Of a DNA stretch of 21,059 bases, positions 8,083-18,039 are shown one piece after another. Below the pieces are notes generated by a model. It did no database searches and was not told the origin of the DNA. It saw only the letters and a program-made list of their open reading frames with translations. The stretch is taken from assembly GCA_030531025.1 (NCBI GenBank), contig JAUMTV010000059.1, positions 1-21,059 of the forward strand, in the 5' to 3' direction. This DNA is from Turicibacter sp. (lineage in GTDB: Bacteria > Bacillota > Bacilli > MOL361 > Turicibacteraceae). Position numbers and translations under genes: made by a program. How positions within the stretch are numbered: position 1 is the stretch's first letter; every line of letters begins with the position of its first letter.

Positions 8083-8111
8083 GACTTAAATAAGTCGAAA
8101 ACCCTCAAGCA

Positions 8112-8140
8112 TTGCTTATCGAGCATTTTTTGCTTATAAT
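8112..8140 (+). promoter_or_regulatory. Promoter of mnmA-recD2
   Basis: TTGCTT (8112-8117), an exact 17-bp spacer and a perfect TATAAT (8135-8140). Transcription from about 8147 gives a leader of about 100 nt with a small hairpin CGTCT-GTA-AGACG (8200-8212). TAGTAATATTG occurs twice in the region (8175-8185, 8226-8236). Confidence 0.7.
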
Positions 8141-8248
8141 AAAGAATAGAACATCATGTCCATGCACGATACTATAGTAATATTGCTTGAAAATGATGCC
8201 GTCTGTAAGACGTTAAAGATATATGTAGTAATATTGGAGGTTCAATGA

Positions 8249-9382
<1,134 letters not shown>

Positions 9383-9399
9383 GAGAGGATGAGGGATCG

Positions 9400-11823
9400 A
9401 TGGGAGAAGCCAGTTATATTCAAGGGATATTTTTAGATCATATATTTTTTAATGAGGACAATGGCTTCTCTATTGGAACGGTTTTAATCACAGAGCATAG
9501 TTGTGAGGAAGAGAGATTAAAAAAAGCATATAAAACGGTTGATGATAAAGTCGTTGATCAGATAGGACTAAATCCAAATGAGACGTATCATAAAATTACG
9601 GTTTCTGGGTATTTTCCTAAGTTAGTTACTCATAAAAATTATCGTTTTAATGGCCATTTAACCGAGCATCCAAAGTATGGGTGGCAATATCAAGCAAGCT
9701 CATACGATAGTGTTACTGTCCGTGGTAAGTCATCGCTCGTGCATTATCTCAGTAGTGATATTTTTGAAGGAATTGGACAGAAAACAGCCGAACGAATTGT
9801 TGAAACGTTAGGTGAGAATGCCATTGATGTGATTTTACGAAATCGTCAAGCATTAGATGAAGTTCCAAAGTTATCAAAAAAACTCGCCGATAAATTGTAT
9901 GCAACCCTTGTCGATCAACAAGGAACTGAGCAAGTCCTAGCGCCGCTTTATGGCTACGATTTAAGTCCTCGTCTCGTGATGAAAATTTTTAAAAAATATC
10001 AATATCAAGTGCTTGAAATTATTCAAGAGAATCCTTATCGGTTAATTGATGATATTGAAGGAATTGGATTTATTAAAGCAGATGAACTCGCTAAACGACT
10101 AGGTGTCTCGAATGATGATCCTCGTCGAATTCGTGCTGCTTTACTTTATGTGATTGATCAAATTGCGATTCAAAAAGGCCATACGTATGTTTATCATAAA
10201 CAATTGTTACAAAGTGCCTTACAGTATTTGAATCAAAAATCGAATCAACTCTTAGATTACGCTCAAATTGAAGGACAAATTCAAGAGTTAATTAAAAAGA
10301 AAAAAATTTATATTGAAGGTGACTTTTTATTTATTCCGCTTCTTGTCAATAGTGAGAAAGGTATTGCAGAATCAATTCTTAGACTTCAAACAGAAGTGAG
10401 TGCGAGTGAAAATGACGTTAACGAATCATTAAACCATCTTAAAGAAGAAATGGCGATTACTTATTCTTTAGAACAAGAAGAAGCGATTAAGATGGCTTTA
10501 ACCCAACCCGTGAGTATTATTACTGGTGGGCCAGGGACAGGAAAAACAACGGTTGTACAAGGAATTTTAAAAGCTTACGCTCATCTTCACCAATTAACGC
10601 TAGATCCAGCCAAATATGCGACCTCAGAAAAACCATTTCCGATTGCTTTAGCCGCTCCAACAGGTCGAGCAGCTAAACGAATGACCGAAACAACTGGCCT
10701 TAAAGCGTCGACCATTCATCGTTTACTCGGATATGGGGTAGATGGTGTGTTTCAACATGATGAATTTTCTCAATTAGAATATGATTTGATTATTATTGAT
10801 GAAAGTTCCATGTTAGATACATTACTCGCGTTTCAACTCTTTCAAAGTATTAAAACTGGCGCGCAAGTTATTTTAGTTGGAGATGATAATCAGCTTCCAT
10901 CAGTTGGACCAGGACAAGTTTTAAAAGATTTAATTGAGAGTGATGCAATCCCACTCACTCGTTTATTAACGGTGCATCGTCAAGCCCAAGATTCTTCGAT
11001 TATTTCATTGGCTCATGCTGTTAAAAATCATCAATTACCGTCAGATTTACGAGAGAAAAAACCGGATCGTTTATATGTGGAGTCGACGCATCAAAAGATT
11101 CCAGCGTATTTAAAACAAATTGTTATAAATGCTATCTCTAAAGGATATACGGCCAATGATGTTCAAGTCCTTGTTCCGATGTATCGTGGGGATTGTGGGA
11201 TTGATAGTTTAAATGTCATGCTTCAAGAAATCTTTAATCCGCCTGATGAGGACAATAAACGAGAAATGGTGTTTGGACAGCGCGTGTTTCGGATTGGAGA
11301 TAAAGTTTTACAGCTTGCCAATCAACCAGAAACAGGTGTCATGAATGGCGATGTTGGAGAAGTCATCGGAATCTCATATAAAAATGAAAATGACGATAAA
11401 GAAGAAAAGTTGATTGCCTGCTTTGATACAAAAGAAGTGACGTATAAAAAAGGCGACCTCCAAAATTTAACGCACGCTTATTGTGTATCCGTTCATAAAT
11501 CACAAGGATCTGAGTATCCGATTGTCATTTTGCCGATTACGCATGCTTATCATGTCATGCTTCAAAAGAAATTAATTTATACGGCCATTACACGTGCTAA
11601 AAAATCACTGATTGTGATCGGGGAATATTCAGCTCTTGATAAAGGGGTGAAAAATGAAGGTGAAGAACGTCAAACGACGTTAAAACTGCGTTTTGATCTT
11701 CAAAAAGAGCAAGTTCCAAAAGAAAATCCATTTGCAGATTACTTTAAAGAATATCAAATTCCTTTTGATTATTTAGATGAAGAACAATTAGAAGGAATCA
11801 CGCCATATGATTTCATGGATTAA
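9400..11823 (+). CDS. recD2: RecD-like SF1B DNA helicase RecD2
   Basis: RecD2 is a 5'-3' DNA helicase that acts without RecBC, in DNA repair and replication-fork maintenance. The 807-residue protein has the usual RecD2 layout: an N-terminal OB-like region, a helix-hairpin-helix part (around IFEGIGQKTAERIVETLG, 121-138, and DIEGIGFIKADELAKRLG, 218-235), then two RecA-like helicase domains. Visible helicase motifs are Walker A GGPGTGKTT (376-384), motif Ia AAPTGRAAKR (418-427), Walker B DESS (467-470), GDDNQLPSVGPG (494-505), VHKSQGSEYP (698-707) and motif VI TAITRAKKS (728-736). Length is close to B. subtilis YrrC. The start follows GAGGATGAGGG. It is probably in one transcript with mnmA and the 55-residue peptide gene at 11913. 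Confidence 0.96.
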   Translation: MGEASYIQGIFLDHIFFNEDNGFSIGTVLITEHSCEEERLKKAYKTVDDKVVDQIGLNPNETYHKITVSGYFPKLVTHKNYRFNGHLTEHPKYGWQYQASSYDSVTVRGKSSLVHYLSSDIFEGIGQKTAERIVETLGENAIDVILRNRQALDEVPKLSKKLADKLYATLVDQQGTEQVLAPLYGYDLSPRLVMKIFKKYQYQVLEIIQENPYRLIDDIEGIGFIKADELAKRLGVSNDDPRRIRAALLYVIDQIAIQKGHTYVYHKQLLQSALQYLNQKSNQLLDYAQIEGQIQELIKKKKIYIEGDFLFIPLLVNSEKGIAESILRLQTEVSASENDVNESLNHLKEEMAITYSLEQEEAIKMALTQPVSIITGGPGTGKTTVVQGILKAYAHLHQLTLDPAKYATSEKPFPIALAAPTGRAAKRMTETTGLKASTIHRLLGYGVDGVFQHDEFSQLEYDLIIIDESSMLDTLLAFQLFQSIKTGAQVILVGDDNQLPSVGPGQVLKDLIESDAIPLTRLLTVHRQAQDSSIISLAHAVKNHQLPSDLREKKPDRLYVESTHQKIPAYLKQIVINAISKGYTANDVQVLVPMYRGDCGIDSLNVMLQEIFNPPDEDNKREMVFGQRVFRIGDKVLQLANQPETGVMNGDVGEVIGISYKNENDDKEEKLIACFDTKEVTYKKGDLQNLTHAYCVSVHKSQGSEYPIVILPITHAYHVMLQKKLIYTAITRAKKSLIVIGEYSALDKGVKNEGEERQTTLKLRFDLQKEQVPKENPFADYFKEYQIPFDYLDEEQLEGITPYDFMD

Positions 11824-11912
11824 AAAGGATTTACTAACTTCGTCGAAATTCAGTTATAAAATCATCGAATTCACCCAAACTAAAAGTATCATGTTTAAGT
11901 GAGGTGAACTAC

Positions 11913-12080
11913 ATGAAGAAGATGATGTTATTAGTGTTATTTCTAGTTGCATTAGTTGTCACTTTTATGTATTATGATGATCCACATTATTATCAAAAAC
12001 AAATGCATCGACAAATGAGAAAATATCGTAAACAAATGTGTCATTGGCAAGATTGCATTCATGATATGATGCCATTCTAA
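11913..12080 (+). CDS. 55-residue Met/His/Cys-rich membrane or secreted peptide, unknown function
   Basis: This short gene has GAGGTGA (11901-11907) five bases before ATG 11913 and ends at TAA 12080, two bases before a strong terminator, so it is very likely expressed. The product starts MKKMMLLVLFLVALVVTF, which is a signal peptide or single membrane anchor. A 35-residue tail rich in Tyr, His, Met and Gln follows: DDPHYYQKQ, then MHRQMRKYRKQM, and finally the two cysteines of CHWQDC (43-48) before IHDMMPF. Eight Met residues and four His residues in 55 suggest possible metal or redox binding, but this is inference. I do not recognise a family. It is the last gene of the mnmA-recD2 unit, 89 bp after recD2. 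Confidence 0.8.
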   Translation: MKKMMLLVLFLVALVVTFMYYDDPHYYQKQMHRQMRKYRKQMCHWQDCIHDMMPF

Positions 12081-12081
12081 T

Positions 12082-12109
12082 AAAAACTCTCTCTTTCGAG
12101 AGAGTTTTT
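12082..12109 (+). terminator. Intrinsic terminator after the 55-residue peptide gene
   Basis: A 12-bp perfect stem AAAAACTCTCTC (12082-12093) / GAGAGAGTTTTT (12098-12109) with a TTTC loop closes the mnmA-recD2-peptide transcript. Confidence 0.92.
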
Positions 12110-12162
12110 ATTGTTTTAAGTGACAATTTGTCTAATTCTTTAGTGAAATCCAAAAAAAAAGC

Positions 12163-12191
12163 TTGAAACCATGAGTTAAAATGGATAAAAT
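12163..12191 (+). promoter_or_regulatory. Promoter of the alaS T-box transcript
   Basis: TTGAAA (12163-12168), an exact 17-bp spacer and TAAAAT (12186-12191) lie just upstream of the T-box leader. Transcription would start near 12198. Confidence 0.7.
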
Positions 12192-12198
12192 AGAGTCG

Positions 12199-12425
12199 AA
12201 TAGTAAAATGTTGATAGAAGAAAGTAGAGATTTGAAGTTTCACAGAGAGGGATTTCTAGGCTGAGATAAATCCTAACGAAGAATGCTCGAAAGCTACTTC
12301 TGGAGTGTAGGTAAAACCTATCGGTTGGCGCCGTTATTGCCTTTGAGTGTTATTTTTTCATAATGAAAAAATAAAATTAAGGTGGTACCGCGTTCAATTC
12401 GTCCTTATTTCATAAGGGCTTTTTT
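12199..12425 (+). ncRNA. T-box leader (alanine class) controlling alaS
   Basis: The leader carries the hallmark T-box sequence AAGGTGGTACCGCG at 12379-12392, in which the TGGT bulge (12383-12386) would pair with the ACCA end of uncharged tRNA. Stem I contains the typical CACAGAGAGGG stretch (about 12241-12251) and the CTTCTGGAGTG segment (12298-12308). The likely specifier is GCT at 12285-12287, an alanine codon, although neighbouring registers are possible. The competing terminator is GTCCTTAT (12401-12408) / ATAAGGGC (12412-12419) followed by seven T. Uncharged tRNA-Ala should favour the antiterminator and raise alaS expression. Confidence 0.95.
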
Positions 12426-12467
12426 TATACTCAATTATATTAAATCTTTAAAAGAGGTGACAAAAAG

Positions 12468-15089
12468 ATGAAATACATGACAGGTTCAGAAATTCGATCA
12501 ATGTATTTAAACTTTTTTAAATCAAAAGGACATATGATCGAACCAGGTGCACCATTAGTACCAGTAAATGATCCAACCTTATTATGGATTAATAGTGGAG
12601 TTGCGGCATTAAAGAAATATTTTGATGGGCGTGAAATTCCAAAAAATCCACGTATTACAAATGCACAAAAATCTATTCGTACAAATGACATCGAAAATGT
12701 AGGGAAAACAGCACGTCACCATACATTCTTTGAAATGTTAGGAAACTTCTCAATTGGAGATTACTTCCGTGAAGAAGCAGTAACTTGGGGATGGGAATTA
12801 TTAACATCACCTGAGTGGTTTGGATTCGATAAAGAGTTATTATACGTGACAATTTATCCAAACGATCAAGAAACATATGATTTATGGATTAAATTAGGTG
12901 TTAAACCCGATCATATCGTAAAACTAGAGTATAACTTCTGGGAAATCGGGGAAGGACCATGTGGACCAAACACAGAAATCTTCTTTGACCGTGGAACAAA
13001 ATATGATCCTGAAAATATCGGAATCCGTTTATTAGAAGAAGATATTGAAAATGATCGTTATATTGAAATTTGGAATATCGTATTCTCTCAATTTAACTCA
13101 AAAGAGGGATTAGATCGTAGTGAATACCCATTACTTCCTAATAAAAATATAGATACTGGTATGGGTCTTGAGCGTATGGCATGTGTCTTACAAGGTGTAG
13201 AAACAAACTTTGATACAGACTTATTTATGCCAATTATTAAAAAGACAGAAGAAATTTCAGGTGTTAAATATACAGACGAAACAGGTGTTGCGTTTAAAGT
13301 AATTGCTGACCATGTTCGTACCGTAACATTTGCGGTTGCAGACGGTGCTTTATTATCAAATGAAGGTCGTGGATATGTGTTACGCCGCTTATTACGTCGT
13401 GCGGTTCGTTATGGTAAAAACTTAGGGATTGATCGTGCGTTTATGTATGAATTAGTTCCAGTTGTTGCAGACATTATGAAAGATTACTATCCATATGTTT
13501 GTGATAAAGTTGAATTAGTTCAAAAAGTTATTAAGTCAGAAGAAGAACGTTTCCGACAAACATTAGCAGATGGAGAAAAAATCTTAACTGAATTAATGGC
13601 TAAAAGTGAAACACAAACAATCAATGGAAAAGATGCATTCATGTTATATGATACGTATGGATTCCCATATGAGTTAACATTAGAATATGCTGAAGAATCT
13701 GGATTTACAGTGGATAAAGAAGGATTCGATGCTGAGATGGAAGCACAACGTGAACGTGCACGTAATGCTCGTGAAGATGTGGCAAGTATGCAATCACAAA
13801 ATGAAGCGTTAATGAACTTCAAAGAAGCTTCAACATTTGTTGGATACACGCAATTCACAGCGACTGGAAAAGCTATTTTCTTATTAAAAGATGGAGAAGT
13901 CGTTGATTCATTAACTGGTCAAGGACAAGTTATCTTAGACATTACACCATTCTATGCTGAAAGCGGAGGTCAAGTAGCTGATACTGGATTAATGACGACA
14001 ACAAATGCAACGGTTGAAGTGTTAGATGTTATCAAAGCACCAAATGGACAACACTTACATACAGTAAAGGTTAATGGAACATTATCATTAAATGAAGAAG
14101 TCACATCACAAGTGACAGTAAATAGCCGTTTAGCATTAACGAAAAACCATACGGCAACACATTTATTACATCAAGCGTTAAAAGATGTGATTGGAGAGCA
14201 TGCAAACCAAGCGGGATCATTAGTTTCTGCTGAACGTTTACGTTTTGACTTTACGAACATGCAAGGATTAACTCATGAAGAGTTACAACGTATTGAAACG
14301 ATTGTTAATGAAAAAATTTGGGCATCACTTCCTGTTGAAACATTTGAAAAAACAATTGAAGAAGCAAAAGCAATGGGAGCTATGGCTTTATTTAGTGAAA
14401 AGTATGGAGATACAGTACGCGTAGTTAAAGCTGGGGAGTATAGCATTGAGTTATGTGGTGGATGCCATGTTTCAAATACTTCTGAAATCGGATTATTCAA
14501 AATTGTTTCTGAATCTGGGATTGGAGCAGGAACACGCCGTATCGAGGCTGTAACAGGTCAAGCTGCTTTTGAATACATGAATACATTTATTAACCGTTTT
14601 ACAGCTGTTGCTGAAACATTAAAAACAAAACCAGCATTACTTGAAGAGCGTGTTGAAGGTGTGTTAGATGAGTTAAAAGAAGCACATCGTGAAAATGAAT
14701 CATTAAAATCTAAATTATCGCATTTAAAAATGAAGGAAATTGTCAATAATACACATGAAGTAAATGGATTCACTGTATTAACTGCAAACTTAGTTGATGT
14801 AGATATGAATCATTTACGTCAAATGGTTGATGAATTCAAGCAACAATTAACATCAGCTGTTATTGTTTTAGCAAGTGCGGTTGATGGGAAAGTGGCGATC
14901 TCTTGTGGTGTAACAAGTGATTATGTAAAACAAGGGGTACATGCTGGTAAAATTGTTAAAGAAGTAGCAAGTATTTGCGGCGGAGGCGGAGGCGGACGTC
15001 CAGATATGGCGCAAGCCGGAGCTAAAGATGCAAGTAAAATTAATGAAGCTCTTCAAAATGTTGATGAATGGTTAAAAAATAATTTATAA
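12468..15089 (+). CDS. alaS: Alanyl-tRNA synthetase
   Basis: This charges tRNA-Ala with alanine in the cytoplasm and clears mischarged Ser/Gly-tRNA-Ala. The 873-residue protein is full length. It has the class II catalytic core at the N-terminus ([19 protein letters not shown] and the GMGLERMA motif 3) and then the tRNA-recognition region. The editing domain has zinc-binding HTATH (561-565) and CGGCH (663-667). A coiled-coil and the C-Ala domain follow, with its Gly-rich [14 protein letters not shown] stretch near the end. RNA-level control is by the T-box leader directly upstream. AGAGGTGA is the ribosome site for ATG 12468. It is followed 65 bp later by ireB, as in B. subtilis. Confidence 0.98.
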   Translation: MKYMTGSEIRSMYLNFFKSKGHMIEPGAPLVPVNDPTLLWINSGVAALKKYFDGREIPKNPRITNAQKSIRTNDIENVGKTARHHTFFEMLGNFSIGDYFREEAVTWGWELLTSPEWFGFDKELLYVTIYPNDQETYDLWIKLGVKPDHIVKLEYNFWEIGEGPCGPNTEIFFDRGTKYDPENIGIRLLEEDIENDRYIEIWNIVFSQFNSKEGLDRSEYPLLPNKNIDTGMGLERMACVLQGVETNFDTDLFMPIIKKTEEISGVKYTDETGVAFKVIADHVRTVTFAVADGALLSNEGRGYVLRRLLRRAVRYGKNLGIDRAFMYELVPVVADIMKDYYPYVCDKVELVQKVIKSEEERFRQTLADGEKILTELMAKSETQTINGKDAFMLYDTYGFPYELTLEYAEESGFTVDKEGFDAEMEAQRERARNAREDVASMQSQNEALMNFKEASTFVGYTQFTATGKAIFLLKDGEVVDSLTGQGQVILDITPFYAESGGQVADTGLMTTTNATVEVLDVIKAPNGQHLHTVKVNGTLSLNEEVTSQVTVNSRLALTKNHTATHLLHQALKDVIGEHANQAGSLVSAERLRFDFTNMQGLTHEELQRIETIVNEKIWASLPVETFEKTIEEAKAMGAMALFSEKYGDTVRVVKAGEYSIELCGGCHVSNTSEIGLFKIVSESGIGAGTRRIEAVTGQAAFEYMNTFINRFTAVAETLKTKPALLEERVEGVLDELKEAHRENESLKSKLSHLKMKEIVNNTHEVNGFTVLTANLVDVDMNHLRQMVDEFKQQLTSAVIVLASAVDGKVAISCGVTSDYVKQGVHAGKIVKEVASICGGGGGGRPDMAQAGAKDASKINEALQNVDEWLKNNL

Positions 15090-15092
15090 TTC

Positions 15093-15121
15093 TTTTCATC
15101 CCTTTAACAATATTGTAAAAT
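15093..15121 (+). promoter_or_regulatory. Weak candidate promoter before ireB
   Basis: TTTTCA (15093-15098), 17 bp and TAAAAT (15116-15121). The spacer ends in the palindrome ACAATATTGT (15107-15116). No terminator separates alaS from ireB, so read-through is also likely. This would be an internal promoter for the ireB-ruvX-DUF1292 set. Confidence 0.3.
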
Positions 15122-15154
15122 AGAGTTAATGACTATTTATGGGTGGTGAGTTGC

Positions 15155-15421
15155 ATGATTTCAAATCATACTATGATGCTAGACGATGCGCTACAAAACA
15201 AGTTAAATCAAAATGAAACCGTTGAATTAATTTTAACAGATGTGTTCGAAGCATTAGAAACAAAAGGATATAACCCAATTAATCAAGTCGTTGGATACTT
15301 GATTTCAGGAGATCCAGCTTATATTTCAAGCTATCAAGGGGCACGAAATAAAATTCAACAAATTGAACGTGATGAAATTATTGAAGTCTTATTAGAAAAG
15401 TTTGTTGAGACTAAGAAATGA
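15155..15421 (+). CDS. ireB: IreB family regulatory protein (UPF0297/YrzL)
   Basis: This encodes an 88-residue protein of the UPF0297 family. In Enterococcus faecalis, IreB is a substrate of the Ser/Thr kinase IreK and a negative regulator of cephalosporin resistance. The family-typical core [22 protein letters not shown] and SYQGARNKI are clearly present. Enterococcal IreB is phosphorylated on threonines near its N-terminus. Here the N-terminus (MISNHTMM) has one Thr (T6) and one Ser (S3) that could serve. The start chosen is ATG 15155, with GGTGGTGAG (15142-15150) as ribosome site. A GTG at 15143 lies inside that site and is unlikely. The stop overlaps the ruvX start by four bases (ATGA). 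Confidence 0.94.
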   Translation: MISNHTMMLDDALQNKLNQNETVELILTDVFEALETKGYNPINQVVGYLISGDPAYISSYQGARNKIQQIERDEIIEVLLEKFVETKK

Positions 15422-15849
15422 AAACACTTGGATTAGACTTAGGAACACGTACTTTAGGGATTGCTATCAGTGATGCCTTAGGGATGATGGCTCATGGAGT
15501 CGAAACGTTCCGCTTTGAAGAGAATCATTATAAAAAAGCAATTCAACACGTTCAGCAACTAGTTAAAACACAGCACGTTTCTAAAATTGTTTTAGGATTA
15601 CCAAAAAACATGAATGGATCAATTGGAGAACGTGGGCAAGTGACACAAGATTTTGCAAAGAAATTAGAAGAAGCAACGAATCTTCCTGTTATTTTATGGG
15701 ATGAGCGCCTCACAACGATGCAAGTTGAGCGCGTTTTAATTCAAGCAGATGTTAGCCGCAATAAGCGCAAAAAAGTTGTCGATAAAATGGCAGCAACAAT
15801 CATTTTACAAAGCTACTTAGATTCAAACCAAGCACGTTCATTCGTGTAA
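15418..15849 (+). CDS. ruvX: YqgF/RuvX family RNase H-fold nuclease
   Basis: A 143-residue protein of the YqgF (RuvX) family, an RNase H-like nuclease. The E. coli member acts in 5' processing of pre-16S rRNA, and the family was earlier called a putative Holliday junction resolvase. Conserved motifs are [15 protein letters not shown] at the start (Asp7), [17 protein letters not shown] (57-73), WDERLTT (94-100) and [15 protein letters not shown] (121-135, Asp122). These supply the acidic residues of the metal-binding site. The start overlaps ireB by four bases, indicating translational coupling. The ireB-ruvX-DUF1292 order is conserved across Bacillota. Confidence 0.95.
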   Translation: MKTLGLDLGTRTLGIAISDALGMMAHGVETFRFEENHYKKAIQHVQQLVKTQHVSKIVLGLPKNMNGSIGERGQVTQDFAKKLEEATNLPVILWDERLTTMQVERVLIQADVSRNKRKKVVDKMAATIILQSYLDSNQARSFV

Positions 15850-15871
15850 AATAAAATAAGAGGTGTTAACT

Positions 15872-16168
15872 ATGTTAGATGAAAATCAATTAACAGTAAT
15901 CGATGAAAATGGAAATGAACTATTATGTGAAATTTTATTCACATTCGATTCAGATGATTACAATAAATCATATGTTGTTTATTATCCAGTAGGAGCAGAG
16001 CATGAAGATGAAGATGGAAATGTAGATTTACATGTTTCAGCTTATGTACCAACTGAAAACAACGAAGGTGGAGAATTACTACCAGTTGAAACAGATGCAG
16101 AATGGGATATGATTGAAGAAGTCATCAACACATTCTTAGCAGATGAAGAAGCTGAAGGCGAAGAATAA
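15872..16168 (+). CDS. DUF1292 family protein (UPF0473/YrzB)
   Basis: A 98-residue, very acidic cytoplasmic protein of the DUF1292 family, always found beside ireB and ruvX in Bacillota and of unknown function. Typical features are the start [19 protein letters not shown], the KSYVVYYPV segment, the acidic middle EHEDEDGN and an acidic tail. The start at ATG 15872 follows AAGAGGTG. A GTG at 15863 overlaps the ribosome site and is not used here. The gene lies 22 bp after ruvX and 70 bp before mltG. A long hairpin fills the second gap. Confidence 0.92.
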   Translation: MLDENQLTVIDENGNELLCEILFTFDSDDYNKSYVVYYPVGAEHEDEDGNVDLHVSAYVPTENNEGGELLPVETDAEWDMIEEVINTFLADEEAEGEE

Positions 16169-16177
16169 TTCATAAAC

Positions 16178-16219
16178 AACAGTGCAAGGGCGGACCTACG
16201 GGTTCGTTTTTGCACTGTT
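16178..16219 (+). terminator. 19-bp UACG-tetraloop hairpin between DUF1292 gene and mltG
   Basis: The left arm 16178-16196 pairs along its full 19 nt with the right arm 16201-16219, with five G·U pairs and no mismatch, and is capped by TACG closed by C-G (an ultra-stable UNCG tetraloop). Because the wobbles would be A·C mismatches in the antisense RNA, only plus-strand RNA folds perfectly. The following TTATTTT is a weak T tract, so it may be a partial terminator or an RNA processing or stability element. The mltG ribosome site begins six bases after it. Confidence 0.7.
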
Positions 16220-16238
16220 TATTTTAGAGGTGAAGATA

Positions 16239-17330
16239 ATGAGGAAAATGATGAGCATTATCACAGTAATCATTTTAGTAGGTATATTAGCAATTGGTGG
16301 CTATGGTTATTATCTCTATCAAATGACACTAAAGCCAATTAATCCTCAAGATGAAACTGTTATAAACTATAAAATTGAATCTGGGTCAACAACTAAAAAA
16401 GTCAATCAGCAATTAGCAGAATTAGGGCTGATTAAACATCCGAAAGTTGCAGATCTAATTGTTCGATTGAATGATTGGTCACATATTCAAGCCGGTGAAT
16501 ATGCGTTGTCACCATCATTAAGTTTAGAGGAGATGTATCAAAAGTTTGAAGCGGGTGATGTGGTCGAACCCAATATGGTGAAAGTGACGGTCCCAGAAGG
16601 CTATGACTTAGAATATATTGCGGCTGCAATGTCCCCTTTAGTGAATTTAACAGCAGAAGATTTATTAGTACAGTGGAGTAATCCAGATTATTTAAAACAA
16701 CTGATCAATGAGTATTGGTTTTTAACCGATGATATTTTACAAGCCGGCATTAAATATCCACTTGAAGGTTATATTTACCCGATTACCTATGCATTTGGTG
16801 AAGGGGTGTATACGGTCGATGAATTAACACATCAATTATTGGATTTAACAGAAAGTAAACTGAATCAAGTACGCGATTTATTTGACCAAAGTGAGTTAAG
16901 CATTCATCAGGTGATGGCTTTAGCTTCTGTTATTGAAGGTGAAACCCAACGAACAGAGGAAATGGCAACTGTCGCAGGAGTCTTTTTAAATCGTATTAAT
17001 TCGGGGATGTACTTACAAAGTGATATGACAGTTTTATATGCATTAGGTGAACATGCTGTACGTGTCACAGAGGCGATGACAAAGGTGCAGTCACCTTATA
17101 ATACATATGTGACACAAGGAATTCCTATTGGGCCTGTAAGTAGTCCAACCCTAGATGCCATTCAGGCTGTTTTACACCCTGAGAAGCATCAGTATATTTA
17201 TTTTATTGCTGATATGTTTAATTGCGTCGATGGAAAAACACATTTCTTTGAAACGTATGAAGAACATATGGCATTTTATCGTGAGTACTTGCTTCCATCA
17301 TATGAAGCGGGTGCGAGTGTTTGTCAGTAA
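16239..17330 (+). CDS. mltG: Endolytic murein transglycosylase MltG (YceG-like)
   Basis: MltG cleaves nascent peptidoglycan strands endolytically in the periplasm-facing space and is thought to act as a terminase of glycan synthesis. The 363-residue protein has a short cytoplasmic N-terminus, one membrane segment (about residues 5-27), a LysM-like domain (KIESGSTTKKVNQQLAELGL, 44-63) and the YceG catalytic domain. The conserved catalytic motif ASVIEGETQR includes Glu233, and GVFLNRI and LQSDMTVLYALG follow as in the family. The start at ATG 16239 has AGAGGTGA. An in-frame GTG upstream (16182) falls inside the hairpin at 16178-16219 and would add a non-signal extension, so it is rejected. trmR follows after 21 bp, as in B. 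subtilis (yrrL-yrrM). Confidence 0.95.
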   Translation: MRKMMSIITVIILVGILAIGGYGYYLYQMTLKPINPQDETVINYKIESGSTTKKVNQQLAELGLIKHPKVADLIVRLNDWSHIQAGEYALSPSLSLEEMYQKFEAGDVVEPNMVKVTVPEGYDLEYIAAAMSPLVNLTAEDLLVQWSNPDYLKQLINEYWFLTDDILQAGIKYPLEGYIYPITYAFGEGVYTVDELTHQLLDLTESKLNQVRDLFDQSELSIHQVMALASVIEGETQRTEEMATVAGVFLNRINSGMYLQSDMTVLYALGEHAVRVTEAMTKVQSPYNTYVTQGIPIGPVSSPTLDAIQAVLHPEKHQYIYFIADMFNCVDGKTHFFETYEEHMAFYREYLLPSYEAGASVCQ

Positions 17331-17351
17331 AAATAACAAGGTGGTAAAGAA

Positions 17352-18002
17352 ATGAATGAACAATTATTAGAGTTAATGGGACGTTTTAAAACGATTATCC
17401 ATGACGACCTATCATTAGAGATGAAACAGTATGCAGAAGAGTTTGATGTTCCTATTATTCAAGATCAAGGGTTAGAACTAATGCTTCAATTATTACGCAT
17501 TAAACAACCTAAAGCTATCTTAGAAATAGGAACAGCGATTGGCTATTCGTCATTAATGATGGCTAGACATTTACCTGAAGCACAGATTGTGAGTATTGAA
17601 CGTGATCCAAAACGTTATCAGGAAGCAGTCACTTATCATCAACGTTCATCTATTCAAGATCAAGTCACGTTAATTGAGGCAGATGCACTAGAAATTGCAA
17701 ATGAAGACTTACCACTTCAGAAGTATGATGTCATTTTTATCGATGCTGCTAAAGCACAATATCAAAAATTCTTTGAGAAATATGAGCCGTTATTAAGCGA
17801 AGATGGAATGATTATTAGCGATAATCTTATTTTCCATGGCCATATTTTTGATAATAATCAAAAACAAAGTCGTAATTTAAAACAATTAGTTCGTAAAATT
17901 AATCGTTATAATGACTGGTTAGCTCAACATCCAGATTACGACACGCTTTTATTACCGATTGGTGATGGGGTTGCGATTAGCTTAAAGAAAAAAATTAAAT
18001 AA
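17352..18002 (+). CDS. trmR: SAM-dependent O-methyltransferase, TrmR-like (YrrM)
   Basis: A 216-residue class I methyltransferase of the O-methyltransferase family 3. Its neighbours match B. subtilis YrrM, renamed TrmR, which methylates 5-hydroxyuridine at tRNA position 34 to give 5-methoxyuridine. The SAM site is visible as EIGTAIGYS (58-66) and the acidic Glu83 in VSIERDP. Asp131 in FIDAAKAQY and Asp157-Asn158 in IISDNLI are the usual metal-ligand positions of this family. The U32-type hydroxylase partner genes (yrrN/yrrO, trhP) that follow in B. subtilis are not here. A terminator ends the operon instead. A role on another catechol-type substrate cannot be excluded from sequence alone. Confidence 0.88.
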   Translation: MNEQLLELMGRFKTIIHDDLSLEMKQYAEEFDVPIIQDQGLELMLQLLRIKQPKAILEIGTAIGYSSLMMARHLPEAQIVSIERDPKRYQEAVTYHQRSSIQDQVTLIEADALEIANEDLPLQKYDVIFIDAAKAQYQKFFEKYEPLLSEDGMIISDNLIFHGHIFDNNQKQSRNLKQLVRKINRYNDWLAQHPDYDTLLLPIGDGVAISLKKKIK

Positions 18003-18009
18003 AGAGAAG

Positions 18010-18039
18010 ACCATCGTTAGTAAACTAGCGGTGGTTTTT
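18010..18039 (+). terminator. Intrinsic terminator after trmR
   Basis: ACCATCGTTAG (18010-18020) pairs with CTAGCGGTGGT (18025-18035), with two G·U pairs and a TAAA loop, followed by a T run. It closes the alaS-to-trmR block. Confidence 0.88.

Noticed and set aside
8175..8236. Direct repeat TAGTAATATTG in the mnmA leader
   Set aside because: Two 11-bp AT-rich copies 51 bp apart, the second merging into the ribosome site. No array or known element is suggested.
14976..15000. GGCGGAGGC-type short tandem repeat at the end of alaS
   Set aside because: It encodes the conserved Gly-rich stretch of the C-terminal domain of alanyl-tRNA synthetase, so it is not a separate repeat element.
15107..15116. 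ACAATATTGT palindrome as a regulator (Rex-like) site
   Set aside because: Only ten bases, in AT-rich DNA, and the flanks do not extend the dyad to a known operator consensus.
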